From contig SVMX01000005.1 in the NCBI GenBank assembly GCA_015067175.1, forward strand, positions 62,001 to 126,000: DNA of 64,000 nt, written 5' to 3'. A model generated the notes under the pieces. It saw nothing but the letters and a program-made list of their open reading frames with translations. It was not told where the DNA came from and searched no databases. Origin of the DNA: Oscillospiraceae bacterium (GTDB lineage: Bacteria > Bacillota > Clostridia > Oscillospirales > Ruminococcaceae). Position numbers and translations under genes: made by a program. Positions 7,817 to 18,123 of the stretch are shown piece after piece; position 1 is the stretch's first letter; every line of letters begins with the position of its first letter.

Positions 7817-7908
7817 TGCTTTCCCGCTTTCGGGCGGAAAAATAAAGGTTTCAATGAAGCTTACCCGACGGGGCGCGGCGCTCCGCCAAGAAAAAGGAGG
7901 ACTATATT

Positions 7909-8643
7909 ATGTCAACCGCATTGATGATGCTTTCCGAAGCAGCTCCCGCTGCTGCCGAAAAGAGCTTTGAGATCAGCGGCCCTATGGTCGTTGCAAGCTG
8001 GGAGATGTTCGGAATCACATGGAATCTCACAGAATCCGTTATCGTCCAGTGGATAGTTATGCTGGTGATACTTGCTGTGTGCCTTATCCTCGGCACAGGC
8101 TTGAAGGCAGTTCCCACAACTCGCCGTCAGGCTTTGGCAGAGATGCTTATTTCCGCCCTCAGAGGAATGGTAAATGACGGTATGGGTGCAAAATACAAAG
8201 CGTATATTCCGTATATTGGTATACTTATGGTATACGTTATGTTCAACAGCCTTATCAGCTTGTTCGGACTGCGCGCGCCGATGGCAGACGTTTCTGTTAC
8301 CGCGTCGCTTGCGATGATCACGTTCTTTATGACGCAGTACAACCGTGCAAAGACAGGTAAGCTCAAGGGCTACTTAAAGGCGTTTGTTGATCCGCTGCCC
8401 TTCATGCTCCCCTTTAACATCATCGGCGAGTTTGCAAACCCCGTTTCTATGGCGCTCCGTCTTTTCGGTAACCTCGTTGCAGGTATGGTTATCGGCGGAC
8501 TTATCTACTTCGCTCTCGGCAACTTCGCGATACTCATTCCCGCGGTTGCTTCGCTTTACTTCGATATATTCTCGGCGGTTATCCAGTCGTATATCTTTGT
8601 AATGCTTACGATGTCTTACATCTCCAGTGCGGAGTGCGAGTAA
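7909..8643 (+). CDS. atpB: ATP synthase Fo subunit a
   Basis: 244 aa, multi-pass membrane subunit that forms the ion path next to the c ring. The essential arginine is R184 in MALRLFGNLVAGMVIGG, and the last helix ends with the usual short polar tail. Length is normal for Gram-positive subunit a. It begins after an AAAAAGGAGG ribosome site and leads the atpBEFHAGDC order. Confidence 0.96.
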   Translation: MSTALMMLSEAAPAAAEKSFEISGPMVVASWEMFGITWNLTESVIVQWIVMLVILAVCLILGTGLKAVPTTRRQALAEMLISALRGMVNDGMGAKYKAYIPYIGILMVYVMFNSLISLFGLRAPMADVSVTASLAMITFFMTQYNRAKTGKLKGYLKAFVDPLPFMLPFNIIGEFANPVSMALRLFGNLVAGMVIGGLIYFALGNFAILIPAVASLYFDIFSAVIQSYIFVMLTMSYISSAECE

Positions 8644-8681
8644 TTAAATTAGGATATGTTCCCCAAGCGGGAATTATATAA

Positions 8682-8999
<318 letters not shown>

Positions 9000-9042
9000 G
9001 CCGAACCGATACGATAAAGCATAAAAGGAGGAATTGGGCATA

Positions 9043-9588
9043 ATGCTGACTTTCATCAGCGAGGCGGCAGCAGGCACGGCTGAACAGACAAAGCTCGCGC
9101 TTGTTTCGATCGACCTCGGAACGATCGTGTTTACGCTTATAAACACGCTCATTATCTTCCTTATCTTCAGGATATTCCTGTACAAGCCGGTATGCAAGAT
9201 ACTTGACCAGCGCAAGGAGCTTGCTGCGAAGGAAATCGCCGACGCACAGGCTGCAAAGGAAGCTGCGGAAAAGACCGAGCAGGAGTATCTCGCTAAGCTT
9301 GCCGACGCAAAGGCTGAGGCTGCGGAGATCATGAAGCAGGCTACAGCAAGAGCACAGGCTCGCGAGGAAGAGATCATTTCGGAGGCTAACAAGAATGCTT
9401 CCGAGATCAGAGCAAAGGCAGAAGAAGCTATTGAGCGCGACAAAAAGCGTGCAATGAACGAGATAAAGGACGAGATTTCCGATATCGTTATCCTTGCCGC
9501 ATCTAAGGTCGTAGAAAAGGAGATTTCGGCAAAGGACAACGAGGCTCTTATCTCTGAGTTTCTTGTAAATGTCGGCGCCGAGCAGTAA
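9043..9588 (+). CDS. atpF: ATP synthase subunit b
   Basis: 181 aa. A membrane helix at about 24-45 is followed by a long charged, alanine-rich coiled coil (about 50-170), the outer stalk that links Fo to F1. I place the start at the ATG at 9043 because the AAGGAGG at 9025-9031 is 11 nt away; the in-frame TTG at 9034 would be only two bases from it. The protein ends with the usual short helix that meets subunit delta. Confidence 0.93.
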   Translation: MLTFISEAAAGTAEQTKLALVSIDLGTIVFTLINTLIIFLIFRIFLYKPVCKILDQRKELAAKEIADAQAAKEAAEKTEQEYLAKLADAKAEAAEIMKQATARAQAREEEIISEANKNASEIRAKAEEAIERDKKRAMNEIKDEISDIVILAASKVVEKEISAKDNEALISEFLVNVGAEQ

Positions 9589-9626
9589 GGCGCGCCGAAA
9601 ATTCTTCGATCATACGGGAGAATAAC

Positions 9627-10178
9627 ATGAACGACAAGGCAGAAAAGGTCTATGGTGAGGCTTTTTTCGAGCTGTGTCTTGAAGAGTGTCCCGATAAGCT
9701 TCAGAGCATCACGGAGGAGCTTACCGCGCTTGGCGGCATCTTCCGCGAAAATCCCGAGCTTGTTAAGATAATGGGCACACCCACGATCTCAGCAGAGGAA
9801 AAGCTTTCGCTTACCAAAGAAATTATCGAAAACGGAAACGTTTGTGAGCTTTGCGGCAACCTGCTGTGCGTTCTTGCGGAGCGCGGCAGATTCAATTGCT
9901 TTGACGGTATCGTGAAGCAGTTCAGAGCAAAGTATAACGAGCATTTCAATATTGCCGATATCACTGTTACAACAAGCGCTCCCCTTACAGAGGAGCTGCG
10001 CAGCAAGATCATCGCAAGAATGTCCGAGGTTACGGGCAAAAAGGTCAACCTGCGCGAAAAGCTTGACCCCGATATTATCGGCGGTATCGTGATAGATCAC
10101 GGCAGCACTCGCTATGACGGAAGCGTCAAGTCGAGAATAAGCGCGATAAAGAAGGAGCTCGGCTCTGTTATTGCGTAA
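9627..10178 (+). CDS. atpH: ATP synthase subunit delta
   Basis: 183 aa. All-helical N-terminal domain (about 5-105) and the C-terminal signature REKLDPDIIGGIVIDHGSTRYDGSVKSRI near 140-170, which packs on subunit b. It caps the F1 head and joins it to the outer stalk. The order atpF-atpH-atpA with short gaps is canonical. Confidence 0.94.
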   Translation: MNDKAEKVYGEAFFELCLEECPDKLQSITEELTALGGIFRENPELVKIMGTPTISAEEKLSLTKEIIENGNVCELCGNLLCVLAERGRFNCFDGIVKQFRAKYNEHFNIADITVTTSAPLTEELRSKIIARMSEVTGKKVNLREKLDPDIIGGIVIDHGSTRYDGSVKSRISAIKKELGSVIA

Positions 10179-10206
10179 AAATAAACTATAAGAAAGGGAA
10201 GTAGTA

Positions 10207-11715
10207 ATGGATTTACGCCCCGATGAAATAACGGGCCTTATCAAGGACCGTATTAAAAACTACAACGCTAAGATCCAGCTCGGCGACATCGGTACGGTCG
10301 TTACCGTCGGTGACGGTATCGTGCGTATCCACGGTCTGGAAAAGTGCATGATCAACGAGCTTCTTGAGTTTGAGAACGGCGTTCAGTGCATGGCGCTCAA
10401 CCTTGAGCAGGACTTTGTCGGCGCTGTTATGCTTGGCTCTGACGCGGGCATAAAGGAAGGCGACACAGTAAAGCGCACAGGCAGCATCGTATCCGTTCCT
10501 GTCGGCGAGGAGCTGCTGGGACGAGTTGTAAACTCCCTCGGTCAGCCTATCGACGGCAAGGGTCCGATCCTTGCAAAGGAGACCCGCCCTATCGAGAAGA
10601 TCGCTTCCGGTATCATCACAAGAGAGCCTGTAAACGTACCTCTTCAGACAGGTATCAAGGCTATCGACAGCATGATCCCGATAGGCAGAGGTCAGCGTGA
10701 GCTGATCATCGGCGACAGACAGACAGGTAAGACTGCTATCGCTATCGACACTATCATCAACCAGCACGACAAAGATGTTATCTGCATCTATGTTGCTATA
10801 GGTCAGAAAAACTCTACCGTTGCAGGTGTTGTTGAAACGCTTCGCGCAAACAATGCTCTGGATTACACCATCGTTGTTTCCGCGACCGCTTCCGAGCTTG
10901 CACCGCTTCAGTATATCGCTCCCTATTCGGGCTGCACCATGGGTGAGTACTTCATGGACAAGGGCAAGGACGTTCTCGTTGTATACGATGACCTGTCCAA
11001 GCATGCCGTTGCCTACAGAACACTCTCTCTGCTGCTTAAGAGACCCCCGGGACGTGAGGCGTTCCCCGGCGACGTATTCTATCTGCATTCAAGACTTCTT
11101 GAGCGTGCTGCTCGTCTTAATGCAAATTACGGCGGCGGCTCTCTGACTGCGCTTCCTATCATTGAAACACAGGCAGGCGACGTTTCCGCGTATATCCCCA
11201 CAAACGTTATTTCCATCACTGACGGTCAGATCTACCTTGAGACCGAGCTGTTCAACGCAGGTGTTCGCCCTGCCGTAAACCCCGGTATCTCGGTATCCCG
11301 TGTAGGCGGTAACGCGCAGATCAAGGCAATGAAGAAGGTTGCAGGTACTCTGAAGCTTGACTACTCTCAGTACAGAGAGCTTCAGTCCTTTGCACAGTTC
11401 GGCTCTGACCTCGATCAGGATACAAAGAACCGTCTTGCAAAGGGTGAGCGTATCGTTGAGGTATTAAAGCAGGATCAGAACTCCCCCCTCGCTGTTGAGG
11501 AGCAGGTAGTTATCATCTATGCCGTAATCAACAACTATCTGGCATCTATCGAGATCGAGAAGATCAAGCAGTACCAGAAGGACCTCATCGACCACATCAA
11601 GGCTAACAAGCCCGAGATACTCACAAGCATCAAGACCGAGAAGGCTATGACGCCCGAAAACGAGGCTGCGGTAAAGGAAGTTCTCACAAGCTTCGCCGCT
11701 TCCTATGCGGGCTAA
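10207..11715 (+). CDS. atpA: ATP synthase F1 subunit alpha
   Basis: 502 aa. Non-catalytic nucleotide-binding subunit of the F1 head. The Walker A motif GDRQTGKT is at 169-176, and the family signature [13 protein letters not shown] lies near 354-366. Length and domain order (beta barrel, nucleotide domain, helical C-terminus) are standard. It is followed, unusually, by a 42-codon gene before atpG. Confidence 0.97.
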   Translation: MDLRPDEITGLIKDRIKNYNAKIQLGDIGTVVTVGDGIVRIHGLEKCMINELLEFENGVQCMALNLEQDFVGAVMLGSDAGIKEGDTVKRTGSIVSVPVGEELLGRVVNSLGQPIDGKGPILAKETRPIEKIASGIITREPVNVPLQTGIKAIDSMIPIGRGQRELIIGDRQTGKTAIAIDTIINQHDKDVICIYVAIGQKNSTVAGVVETLRANNALDYTIVVSATASELAPLQYIAPYSGCTMGEYFMDKGKDVLVVYDDLSKHAVAYRTLSLLLKRPPGREAFPGDVFYLHSRLLERAARLNANYGGGSLTALPIIETQAGDVSAYIPTNVISITDGQIYLETELFNAGVRPAVNPGISVSRVGGNAQIKAMKKVAGTLKLDYSQYRELQSFAQFGSDLDQDTKNRLAKGERIVEVLKQDQNSPLAVEEQVVIIYAVINNYLASIEIEKIKQYQKDLIDHIKANKPEILTSIKTEKAMTPENEAAVKEVLTSFAASYAG

Positions 11716-11734
11716 GCACGAAAGGAGTAGCAAT

Positions 11735-11863
11735 ATGAAACAGGCTGCTTTTGTACTCAGCATAATCGCAACCACCATCAGCGTTGCTGCTGCTCTTGCA
11801 GTTGCATGGCTGTACCTTGAAAAGAAGGTAAAGTATATCACAACGGAAGACAGTATCCAGTGA
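11735..11863 (+). CDS. Small single-pass membrane protein between atpA and atpG
   Basis: 42 aa, not recognised. It has its own AAAGGAG ribosome site (11721-11727) seven bases before the ATG and a TGA stop. Residues about 4-26 are a hydrophobic, alanine-rich membrane helix; the C-terminal tail (EKKVKYITTEDSIQ) is polar and would face the cytoplasm by the positive-inside rule. It fills the usual atpA-atpG junction. Being translated within the operon, it may be an accessory or assembly subunit of the synthase, but no known subunit of this size sits here. Coding status is supported by ribosome site, hydrophobic design and lack of overlap. Confidence 0.7.
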   Translation: MKQAAFVLSIIATTISVAAALAVAWLYLEKKVKYITTEDSIQ

Positions 11864-11916
11864 TATTTCTTGGTTAACAACATAAACACCAATCCAAAAT
11901 ATGGAGGTGATATATC

Positions 11917-12768
11917 ATAGCAAGCGGAAATATGAAGGATATCAAGCGCCGCATTAAGTCTGTCGGCTCCACACGTCAGATAACTAAAGCGATGGAGCTG
12001 GTAGCCTCTAGTAAGCTGCGTAAGGCTAAGACCCGCGCAGAACAGGCGCGCCCCTATTTCACCGAGCTTTACCGCTCTATGTGTGAGATAGCTTCCGCAA
12101 ATCTGGATTTCTCAACAGTGTTCACACGCAAAAGAGAGATCAAAAACAGACTTTTTATCGTCATCGCAGGTGACAGAGGTCTTGCAGGCGGATATAACTC
12201 CAATTTGCTGAAGCTCGCCGCCGCTGCGCATGAAAACGACGCCCAAAAGCCGAAGATAATTGCTATCGGCAAGAAAGCGATCGAGTATTTCTCAAAGCGC
12301 GGATATGAGATTGTCGGCAGCTTCCCGAATGTTGCGGAGGATATCAAGCAGGCGACAGCCTTTGATATTGCAAACATTGCGATAGATATGTTCAAAAAGG
12401 GCGAGGTAGACGATGTTCAGTTGTTCTATACAACGTTCGTTTCTTCGCTTACACAGGAGCCGCAGCAGATGGCTGTGCTCCCTATGCAGACACAGAAGCT
12501 TGAGAACTACGGCACTATGAACTACGATCCCTCTCCCGAGGCAGTGTTCGACCGTATCGTTCCCAGATTTACTGCAAGCCTTTTGCAGTGCGCTGTCGTT
12601 GAGGCTTATGCTTCCGAGCAGGGCGCGCGCAGAACGGCTATGGAATCTGCAACAGATAATGCCGACGAGATGATAGCAAGTCTCTCGCTGTTGTACAACC
12701 GCGCAAGACAGGCAAGCATCACACAGGAGCTGACCGAGATCGTCGGCGGCGCAAATGCGCTTGAATAA
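11917..12768 (+). CDS. atpG: ATP synthase F1 subunit gamma, probable AUA start
   Basis: Central rotor shaft of F1. The first ATG in frame is at 11932 (MKDIKRRIKSV), but the strong ribosome site GGAGGTGA at 11903-11910 lies 21 bases from it. In frame, ATA at 11917 is followed by codons for Ala-Ser-Gly-Asn and then that methionine. Homologs usually begin Met-Ala-(Ser/Gly)-Asn-Met-Lys-Asp-Ile, so initiation at AUA with six-base spacing fits both spacing and family. Only TAT and ATC codons lie between the upstream in-frame stop (11908-11910) and it. With this start the protein has 283 aa. The conserved N-terminal SVGSTRQITKAM and C-terminal RARQASITQELTEIV helices are intact. Confidence 0.9.
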   Translation: MASGNMKDIKRRIKSVGSTRQITKAMELVASSKLRKAKTRAEQARPYFTELYRSMCEIASANLDFSTVFTRKREIKNRLFIVIAGDRGLAGGYNSNLLKLAAAAHENDAQKPKIIAIGKKAIEYFSKRGYEIVGSFPNVAEDIKQATAFDIANIAIDMFKKGEVDDVQLFYTTFVSSLTQEPQQMAVLPMQTQKLENYGTMNYDPSPEAVFDRIVPRFTASLLQCAVVEAYASEQGARRTAMESATDNADEMIASLSLLYNRARQASITQELTEIVGGANALE

Positions 12769-12807
12769 GCACATCAGCATTTCCAACTAACGGAAAGGAA
12801 AAGTTAG

Positions 12808-14205
<1,398 letters not shown>

Positions 14206-14216
14206 GGTGAAAGCTT

Positions 14217-14618
14217 ATGACTCCGTTCAAGCTTGAGATCATCACGCCCGAAAAGAAATTCTTTGACGGCGAGACCGAGCAGATAATCGTTCGTACCACC
14301 GTCGGCGACGTGGGTATCCTTAACGGACATGAGCCGTATTGTGCGGCACTGGGAATAGGTCAGATGCGCGTTATGGTGGACGGAAAGCTTCGCCATGCTG
14401 CGACATCGGGCGGCATTATCAAGGTAAGCCGCGAAAAGACCGTTGTTCTGGTGGATTCCTGCGAATGGGCTGACGAGATCGACGTTAAGCGTGCAGAAGC
14501 AGCCAAGGATACAGCTGAAGCTCGTATCAAGGCGGCAGAAAGCGATAGACAGCTTAAAATGGCTGAAACAAAGCTTAAGCGCGCGCTCAATCGTATCGAC
14601 GCGGCAAGATTTAAATAA
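14217..14618 (+). CDS. atpC: ATP synthase F1 subunit epsilon
   Basis: 133 aa. N-terminal ten-stranded beta sandwich (about 1-85, with VGDVGILNGHEP) and a C-terminal two-helix hairpin (about 88-132) that can restrain ATP hydrolysis. It starts eleven bases after the atpD stop and closes the operon; a strong terminator follows. Confidence 0.94.
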   Translation: MTPFKLEIITPEKKFFDGETEQIIVRTTVGDVGILNGHEPYCAALGIGQMRVMVDGKLRHAATSGGIIKVSREKTVVLVDSCEWADEIDVKRAEAAKDTAEARIKAAESDRQLKMAETKLKRALNRIDAARFK

Positions 14619-14623
14619 CACAC

Positions 14624-14655
14624 AAGGCTGTACGTTTTGTACAGCCTTTGTTTTA
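14624..14655 (+). terminator. Terminator of the ATP synthase operon
   Basis: A 10-bp perfect stem (AAGGCTGTAC / GTACAGCCTT) with a 5-nt loop and TGTTTTAT after it. Confidence 0.9.
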
Positions 14656-14664
14656 TGTCTGAGA

Positions 14665-14693
14665 TTGACTTTTGTCGGTGTTTGTGATATCAT
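14665..14693 (+). promoter_or_regulatory. Promoter of trmB
   Basis: TTGACT, 17 bp, TATCAT. The same TATCAT -10 form is used at 4033. CATAAT three bases later is an alternative -10. Confidence 0.6.
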
Positions 14694-14746
14694 AATACAA
14701 TGAGCCGCGATTCGGCGGTTTTTTCACGAAAAAGAGGTATAAATTT

Positions 14747-15418
14747 ATGCGAATGAGAAAAAAGAAGCACCTTGAGGACAGGCTCGCTGCCTGCAAAGAG
14801 GTCATGATCTATATGCAGAATCAAAACGAATTTGCCGATGATCCGCTTGATGACGAGCTTTTCTTCGACAGTATGAGGGTGTTTGGAAACAACAATCCTC
14901 TGCACCTGGAGATAGGCTGCGGCAAGGGCGCGTTTATAATCGAGCTTGCAAAGCGCAATCCCGATATTAATTACATAGCCATCGAAAAAACGCCGAACGT
15001 TATCGTTACAGGCGCGGAAATGCTTATCGAAAGCGGCATGAAGAATGTGCGTTTTTGCCTTGGACAGGCGGAATATCTGCACCATCTGTTCCGCCCTCAT
15101 ACAGTTGAGAGGCTGTACCTCAACTTCTCCTGCCCGTTTCCCAAGGAGAGCTACGCCAAGCATCGCCTGACCCACACAAGATTTTTGGAAATTTACCGCG
15201 AGGTGCTGAAAAGCGGCGCGGAGATACATCAAAAGACCGACAACCGCAGATTGTTTGAGTTTTCCATCGAGCATTTTTCCGCAAACGGCTTCAGAATGCA
15301 GAATGTTTCGCTTGACCTGCATAACAGTGGGTTTGAGGGGAATATTATGACGGAGTATGAAACGCGCTTTACCGAAATGGGGCTTCCGATATACAGACTG
15401 GAGGCCATAAACCCCTAA
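14747..15418 (+). CDS. trmB: tRNA (guanine-N7-)-methyltransferase
   Basis: 223 aa. Methylates G46 in the variable loop of tRNAs with S-adenosylmethionine. The SAM-binding HLEIGCGKGAFI is at about 50-61, the NYIAIEKTPN strand follows, and the family motif LYLNFSCPFPKESYAKHRL is near 123-141; the usual DPWPK core reads CPFPK here, a conservative variation common in Gram-positive forms is uncertain. The C-terminal TEYETRFTEMGLPIYRLEA is typical. RBS GAGG lies before the ATG. Confidence 0.92.
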   Translation: MRMRKKKHLEDRLAACKEVMIYMQNQNEFADDPLDDELFFDSMRVFGNNNPLHLEIGCGKGAFIIELAKRNPDINYIAIEKTPNVIVTGAEMLIESGMKNVRFCLGQAEYLHHLFRPHTVERLYLNFSCPFPKESYAKHRLTHTRFLEIYREVLKSGAEIHQKTDNRRLFEFSIEHFSANGFRMQNVSLDLHNSGFEGNIMTEYETRFTEMGLPIYRLEAINP

Positions 15419-15434
15419 AGCGCAAAGGAGCGCC

Positions 15435-16355
15435 ATGAAAAAGATCAACGGCACATTTAAAAGCGCCTCGGGGCTTTGTGATGTACATTATTATTTCTAT
15501 CTGCCGAAAAAGCCGAAAGCGGCAGTTATGCTATCGCATGGAATGTGCGAGTATATCGAGCGATATGAGGAATTTGCACAGTTTTTATGCGACAGCGATG
15601 TAGCATTCTGCGGCTGTGACCATATAGGTCATGGACGCTCTATTGCAAGCGAGGATATGCTTGGATACTTCGGGCATGAGCTTGGGCATATCCGCATGGC
15701 GCAGGACTTGCAGAGAATGAAGCGCGTTATGGAGAAAAAGCTGCCGAATATTCCGCATTTTTTGATAGGACACAGCATGGGTAGCTTTCTTGCGAGGATA
15801 TACTTTTCGCGCTGTCGCACTGATCGTTGGAGCGGTGCTATATTCCTCGGTACAGCAGGTCCTGTTTCGTGGCTTGGTGCGCTTGAAAATCATCTTGATA
15901 ATCTCGCTGTCCGACGCGGAGAGTTTTGGCGCTACACCTGGGGCATGGATCTAGCGCTTGGAGTGTTCAACCTGCGCACTGTGAATTACCGTACGCCCAG
16001 CGATTGGCTGACGCGCGATGATGCAGTGGTCGATAAATTCCGAGCTGACCCAAAGTGCAATTTTGCATTCACGTCCATTGGCTACCGCGATCTTATCACA
16101 GCGCTCATCTTCTGCAACAGCCGCTTTGTTGTCGAAAATACGCGCACCGATGTTCCTATGCTTTTTATGTCGGGCGGAATGGACCCTGTCGGAGAATACG
16201 GCTACGGCGTGCGTAAAGCTTGCAGGCGCTACAAGCGGCACGGCTGCAACGCAAGGCTGCGTATCTACCGCGAGGCGCGCCACGAGCTTCTCCATGAGCT
16301 TAACAAGGAAGAGGTATTCCGCGACCTGTTGGATTTTATCATCAAACGTGCTTAG
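15435..16355 (+). CDS. Alpha/beta hydrolase (serine aminopeptidase S33 / monoacylglycerol lipase type)
   Basis: 306 aa, no signal peptide. The nucleophile serine sits in IGHSMGSFLARIYF (about 114-127), the acid is likely the aspartate in GGMDPVGEYG (about 250-259), and the base histidine is in REARHELLHELN (about 280-291). The N-terminal HGMCEYIERYEEFAQFL is the typical oxyanion region of this lipase-like group. The substrate is probably a lipid ester or acyl group but cannot be told. It starts 16 bp after trmB with a clear AAAGGAG site. Confidence 0.87.
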   Translation: MKKINGTFKSASGLCDVHYYFYLPKKPKAAVMLSHGMCEYIERYEEFAQFLCDSDVAFCGCDHIGHGRSIASEDMLGYFGHELGHIRMAQDLQRMKRVMEKKLPNIPHFLIGHSMGSFLARIYFSRCRTDRWSGAIFLGTAGPVSWLGALENHLDNLAVRRGEFWRYTWGMDLALGVFNLRTVNYRTPSDWLTRDDAVVDKFRADPKCNFAFTSIGYRDLITALIFCNSRFVVENTRTDVPMLFMSGGMDPVGEYGYGVRKACRRYKRHGCNARLRIYREARHELLHELNKEEVFRDLLDFIIKRA

Positions 16356-16357
16356 CC

Positions 16358-16386
16358 TTGACAACTTCCCGAAATAGTGCTAAAAT
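16358..16386 (+). promoter_or_regulatory. Promoter of the 40-aa gene
   Basis: TTGACA, 17 bp, TAAAAT, starting two bases after the hydrolase stop codon. Confidence 0.8.
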
Positions 16387-16408
16387 ATTAGCGTAAGGGA
16401 GTGATAGT

Positions 16409-16531
16409 ATGGCAAAGCGCGACGATCGCAAAAAAGACAATAACAAGCTTGAACGAGCAATAGTAAGAAACTGGATAATCTGCGGCGTTTCGGCTGCCGC
16501 GATAATCATTCTCAAATTTTTTGTTAATTAA
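16409..16531 (+). CDS. Small membrane protein of 40 aa
   Basis: Not recognised. A charged N-terminal half (MAKRDDRKKDNNKLERAI) is followed by one membrane helix (about 21-39) that ends at the stop. It has a ribosome site AAGGGAGTGA ahead of the ATG, its own consensus-type promoter (16358) and its own terminator (16530). A monocistronic unit this small is good evidence of a real short protein. The basic, lysine-rich head would lie in the cytoplasm, with the tail-anchored helix in the membrane. Confidence 0.7.
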   Translation: MAKRDDRKKDNNKLERAIVRNWIICGVSAAAIIILKFFVN

Positions 16532-16560
16532 AGATCCTCGGAGTTATCCGAGGATCTTTG
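16530..16560 (+). terminator. Terminator of the 40-aa gene
   Basis: A 12-bp perfect stem (AAAGATCCTCGG / CCGAGGATCTTT) with a 6-nt loop; the T run after it is short (TTTGTGTG), so termination may be partial. Confidence 0.75.
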
Positions 16561-16776
16561 TGTGTATGCAGAGATGTGCCGCGGCACGAAAAATAGGAGG
16601 AAAACGCGCCGCGGCAATGAAAAGAACACTCGGAGCAGCCGTTGTGTCATCGGCTTTTCCGATTTTTATGTAAACGCCATTATCGGCGGTAGGTGGAATG
16701 ATTTAATAATACACCACAAATGTGAAATAAAAGTCATGGTTATGTGAAAAAGCAAGGAACTTTTAGCCGCTTTCAC
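16561..16776. other. Intergenic stretch with two GCCGCGGC palindromes
   Basis: I see no gene here. Two copies of the palindrome GCCGCGGC (16578-16585 and 16608-16615) lie 30 bp apart; the first extends to the 12-bp GTGCCGCGGCAC. An AGGAGG at 16596-16601 is followed only by an 18-codon frame at poor spacing. Confidence 0.5.
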
Positions 16777-16805
16777 TTTACATCGGAGGGATTTTGTGGT
16801 ATACT
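16777..16805 (+). promoter_or_regulatory. Promoter of the aminotransferase gene
   Basis: TTTACA, 17 bp, TATACT. It leaves a leader of about 65 nt. Confidence 0.75.
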
Positions 16806-16878
16806 AATACTATGTTTTAATCTCTCGTTGATTATATAGACATTTGATTTTATCGGCTCTTTGCCGAGGAGGTATAAT

Positions 16879-18066
16879 ATGTACAAGGAATTTTCAAACA
16901 AGGTCTCGGGTGTTCAGCCCTCTGCCATCAGAGAGATACTGAAATTTACCGCTGACCCTACCGTTATCAGCTTCGCTGCGGGAAATCCCGCGCCTGAGGC
17001 GTTCCCTACCGATGTTATCGCAAAGCTCTCTGCGGATATCTTCGCTGAAGAGCCCATAAACGCGTTGCAGTATTCCATCACCGAGGGATATCCCAAGCTG
17101 CGCGAGTGGCTTAAGGACGATCTTACAAAGCAAGGTCTGTTCAAGGACGGCGATAATGTTATCATAACATCGGGTGCGCAGCAGGCCATCGAAACAGTTG
17201 CTAAGATACTCTGCAACGAGGGCGATGTCATCATCTGCGAAGACCCTGCGTTCATCGGCTCGCTGAACGCGTTCCGCTCCTATGGAGTTAAGCTTGTCGG
17301 AATCCCCATGGACGCTGACGGAATGATTATGGACGAGCTTGAAGCGGCGCTGAAAGCTAATCCTACAACAAAGTTCATTTATACTATCCCGAACTTCCAG
17401 AACCCCACAGGCAAGACTACAACTTTGGAGCGCAGAAAGCAGATGCTGGAGCTTGCCAAGAAATACGGCGTTTACATCGTTGAGGACAATCCCTACGGCG
17501 CGCTGCGTTTCTCGGGCGAGGACGTTGCAAACATCAAGTCGCTTGACGACAGTAAGCACGTTCTGTATTGCGGAAGCTTCTCAAAGGTTCTCGCTCCCGG
17601 TCTGCGCGTAGGATATCTCCTTGGCGACAGCGAGGTGATTGCAAAGGCTACCGTAGGACTTCAGACCAGCACAGTTCACACAAATATCTGGGCGCAGATG
17701 CTCACCTACCGTTTCCTCACAACCGTGGACTTCGGCGAGCATATCGCAATGTTGCGCGATATCTACCGCAAGAAGTGCAAGCTCATGCTGGACGGTCTGA
17801 AAGCAAATCTCCCCGATTTTATCGAGCTTACAAATCCCGAGGGCGGCCTGTTCATCTGGGGCACACTTCCCGATAAATACGACATGAATGCTTTTTGCAA
17901 AGAGGTCGTTCTGCGTAAGGTCGCACTCGTACCCGGAAATGCCTTCTCCGCTGACGAAAGCGCGGTATCTCACAGCTTCCGTATGAATTTCTCCACTCCC
18001 ACCGATGAGCAGATAATCAAGGGCGTTGAGATACTTGGTAAGGCTGCAAAAGAAATTTTGAAATAA
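16879..18066 (+). CDS. PLP-dependent aminotransferase (class I/II, 2-aminoadipate/MocR-type fold)
   Basis: 395 aa from the ATG five bases after GAGGAGGT (16867-16873); an in-frame TTG upstream lies inside the ribosome site and is rejected. The PLP lysine is in YCGSFSKVLAPGLRVGY (about 230-246), and IPNFQNPTGKTT and IVEDNPYGALRFSG carry cofactor contacts. This subgroup transfers amino groups from aminoadipate, aromatic or branched-chain amino acids; the exact substrate is not clear. No DNA-binding domain is fused. trpS follows in the same direction, which hints at aromatic amino acid use but is weak evidence. Confidence 0.88.
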   Translation: MYKEFSNKVSGVQPSAIREILKFTADPTVISFAAGNPAPEAFPTDVIAKLSADIFAEEPINALQYSITEGYPKLREWLKDDLTKQGLFKDGDNVIITSGAQQAIETVAKILCNEGDVIICEDPAFIGSLNAFRSYGVKLVGIPMDADGMIMDELEAALKANPTTKFIYTIPNFQNPTGKTTTLERRKQMLELAKKYGVYIVEDNPYGALRFSGEDVANIKSLDDSKHVLYCGSFSKVLAPGLRVGYLLGDSEVIAKATVGLQTSTVHTNIWAQMLTYRFLTTVDFGEHIAMLRDIYRKKCKLMLDGLKANLPDFIELTNPEGGLFIWGTLPDKYDMNAFCKEVVLRKVALVPGNAFSADESAVSHSFRMNFSTPTDEQIIKGVEILGKAAKEILK

Positions 18067-18123
18067 TAACGGCGGAGGGACACCCGCATCTCGCCGCCCT
18101 TGTATACACGAAAGGAAAACATC

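Noticed and set aside
16562-16747. 61-codon frame after the 40-aa gene
   Set aside because: Starts inside the terminator tail, has no ribosome site, and its product is a random basic mix.
18067-18123. Possible T-box before trpS
   Set aside because: The gap is only 57 bp and holds just a GGCGG/CCGCC hairpin.
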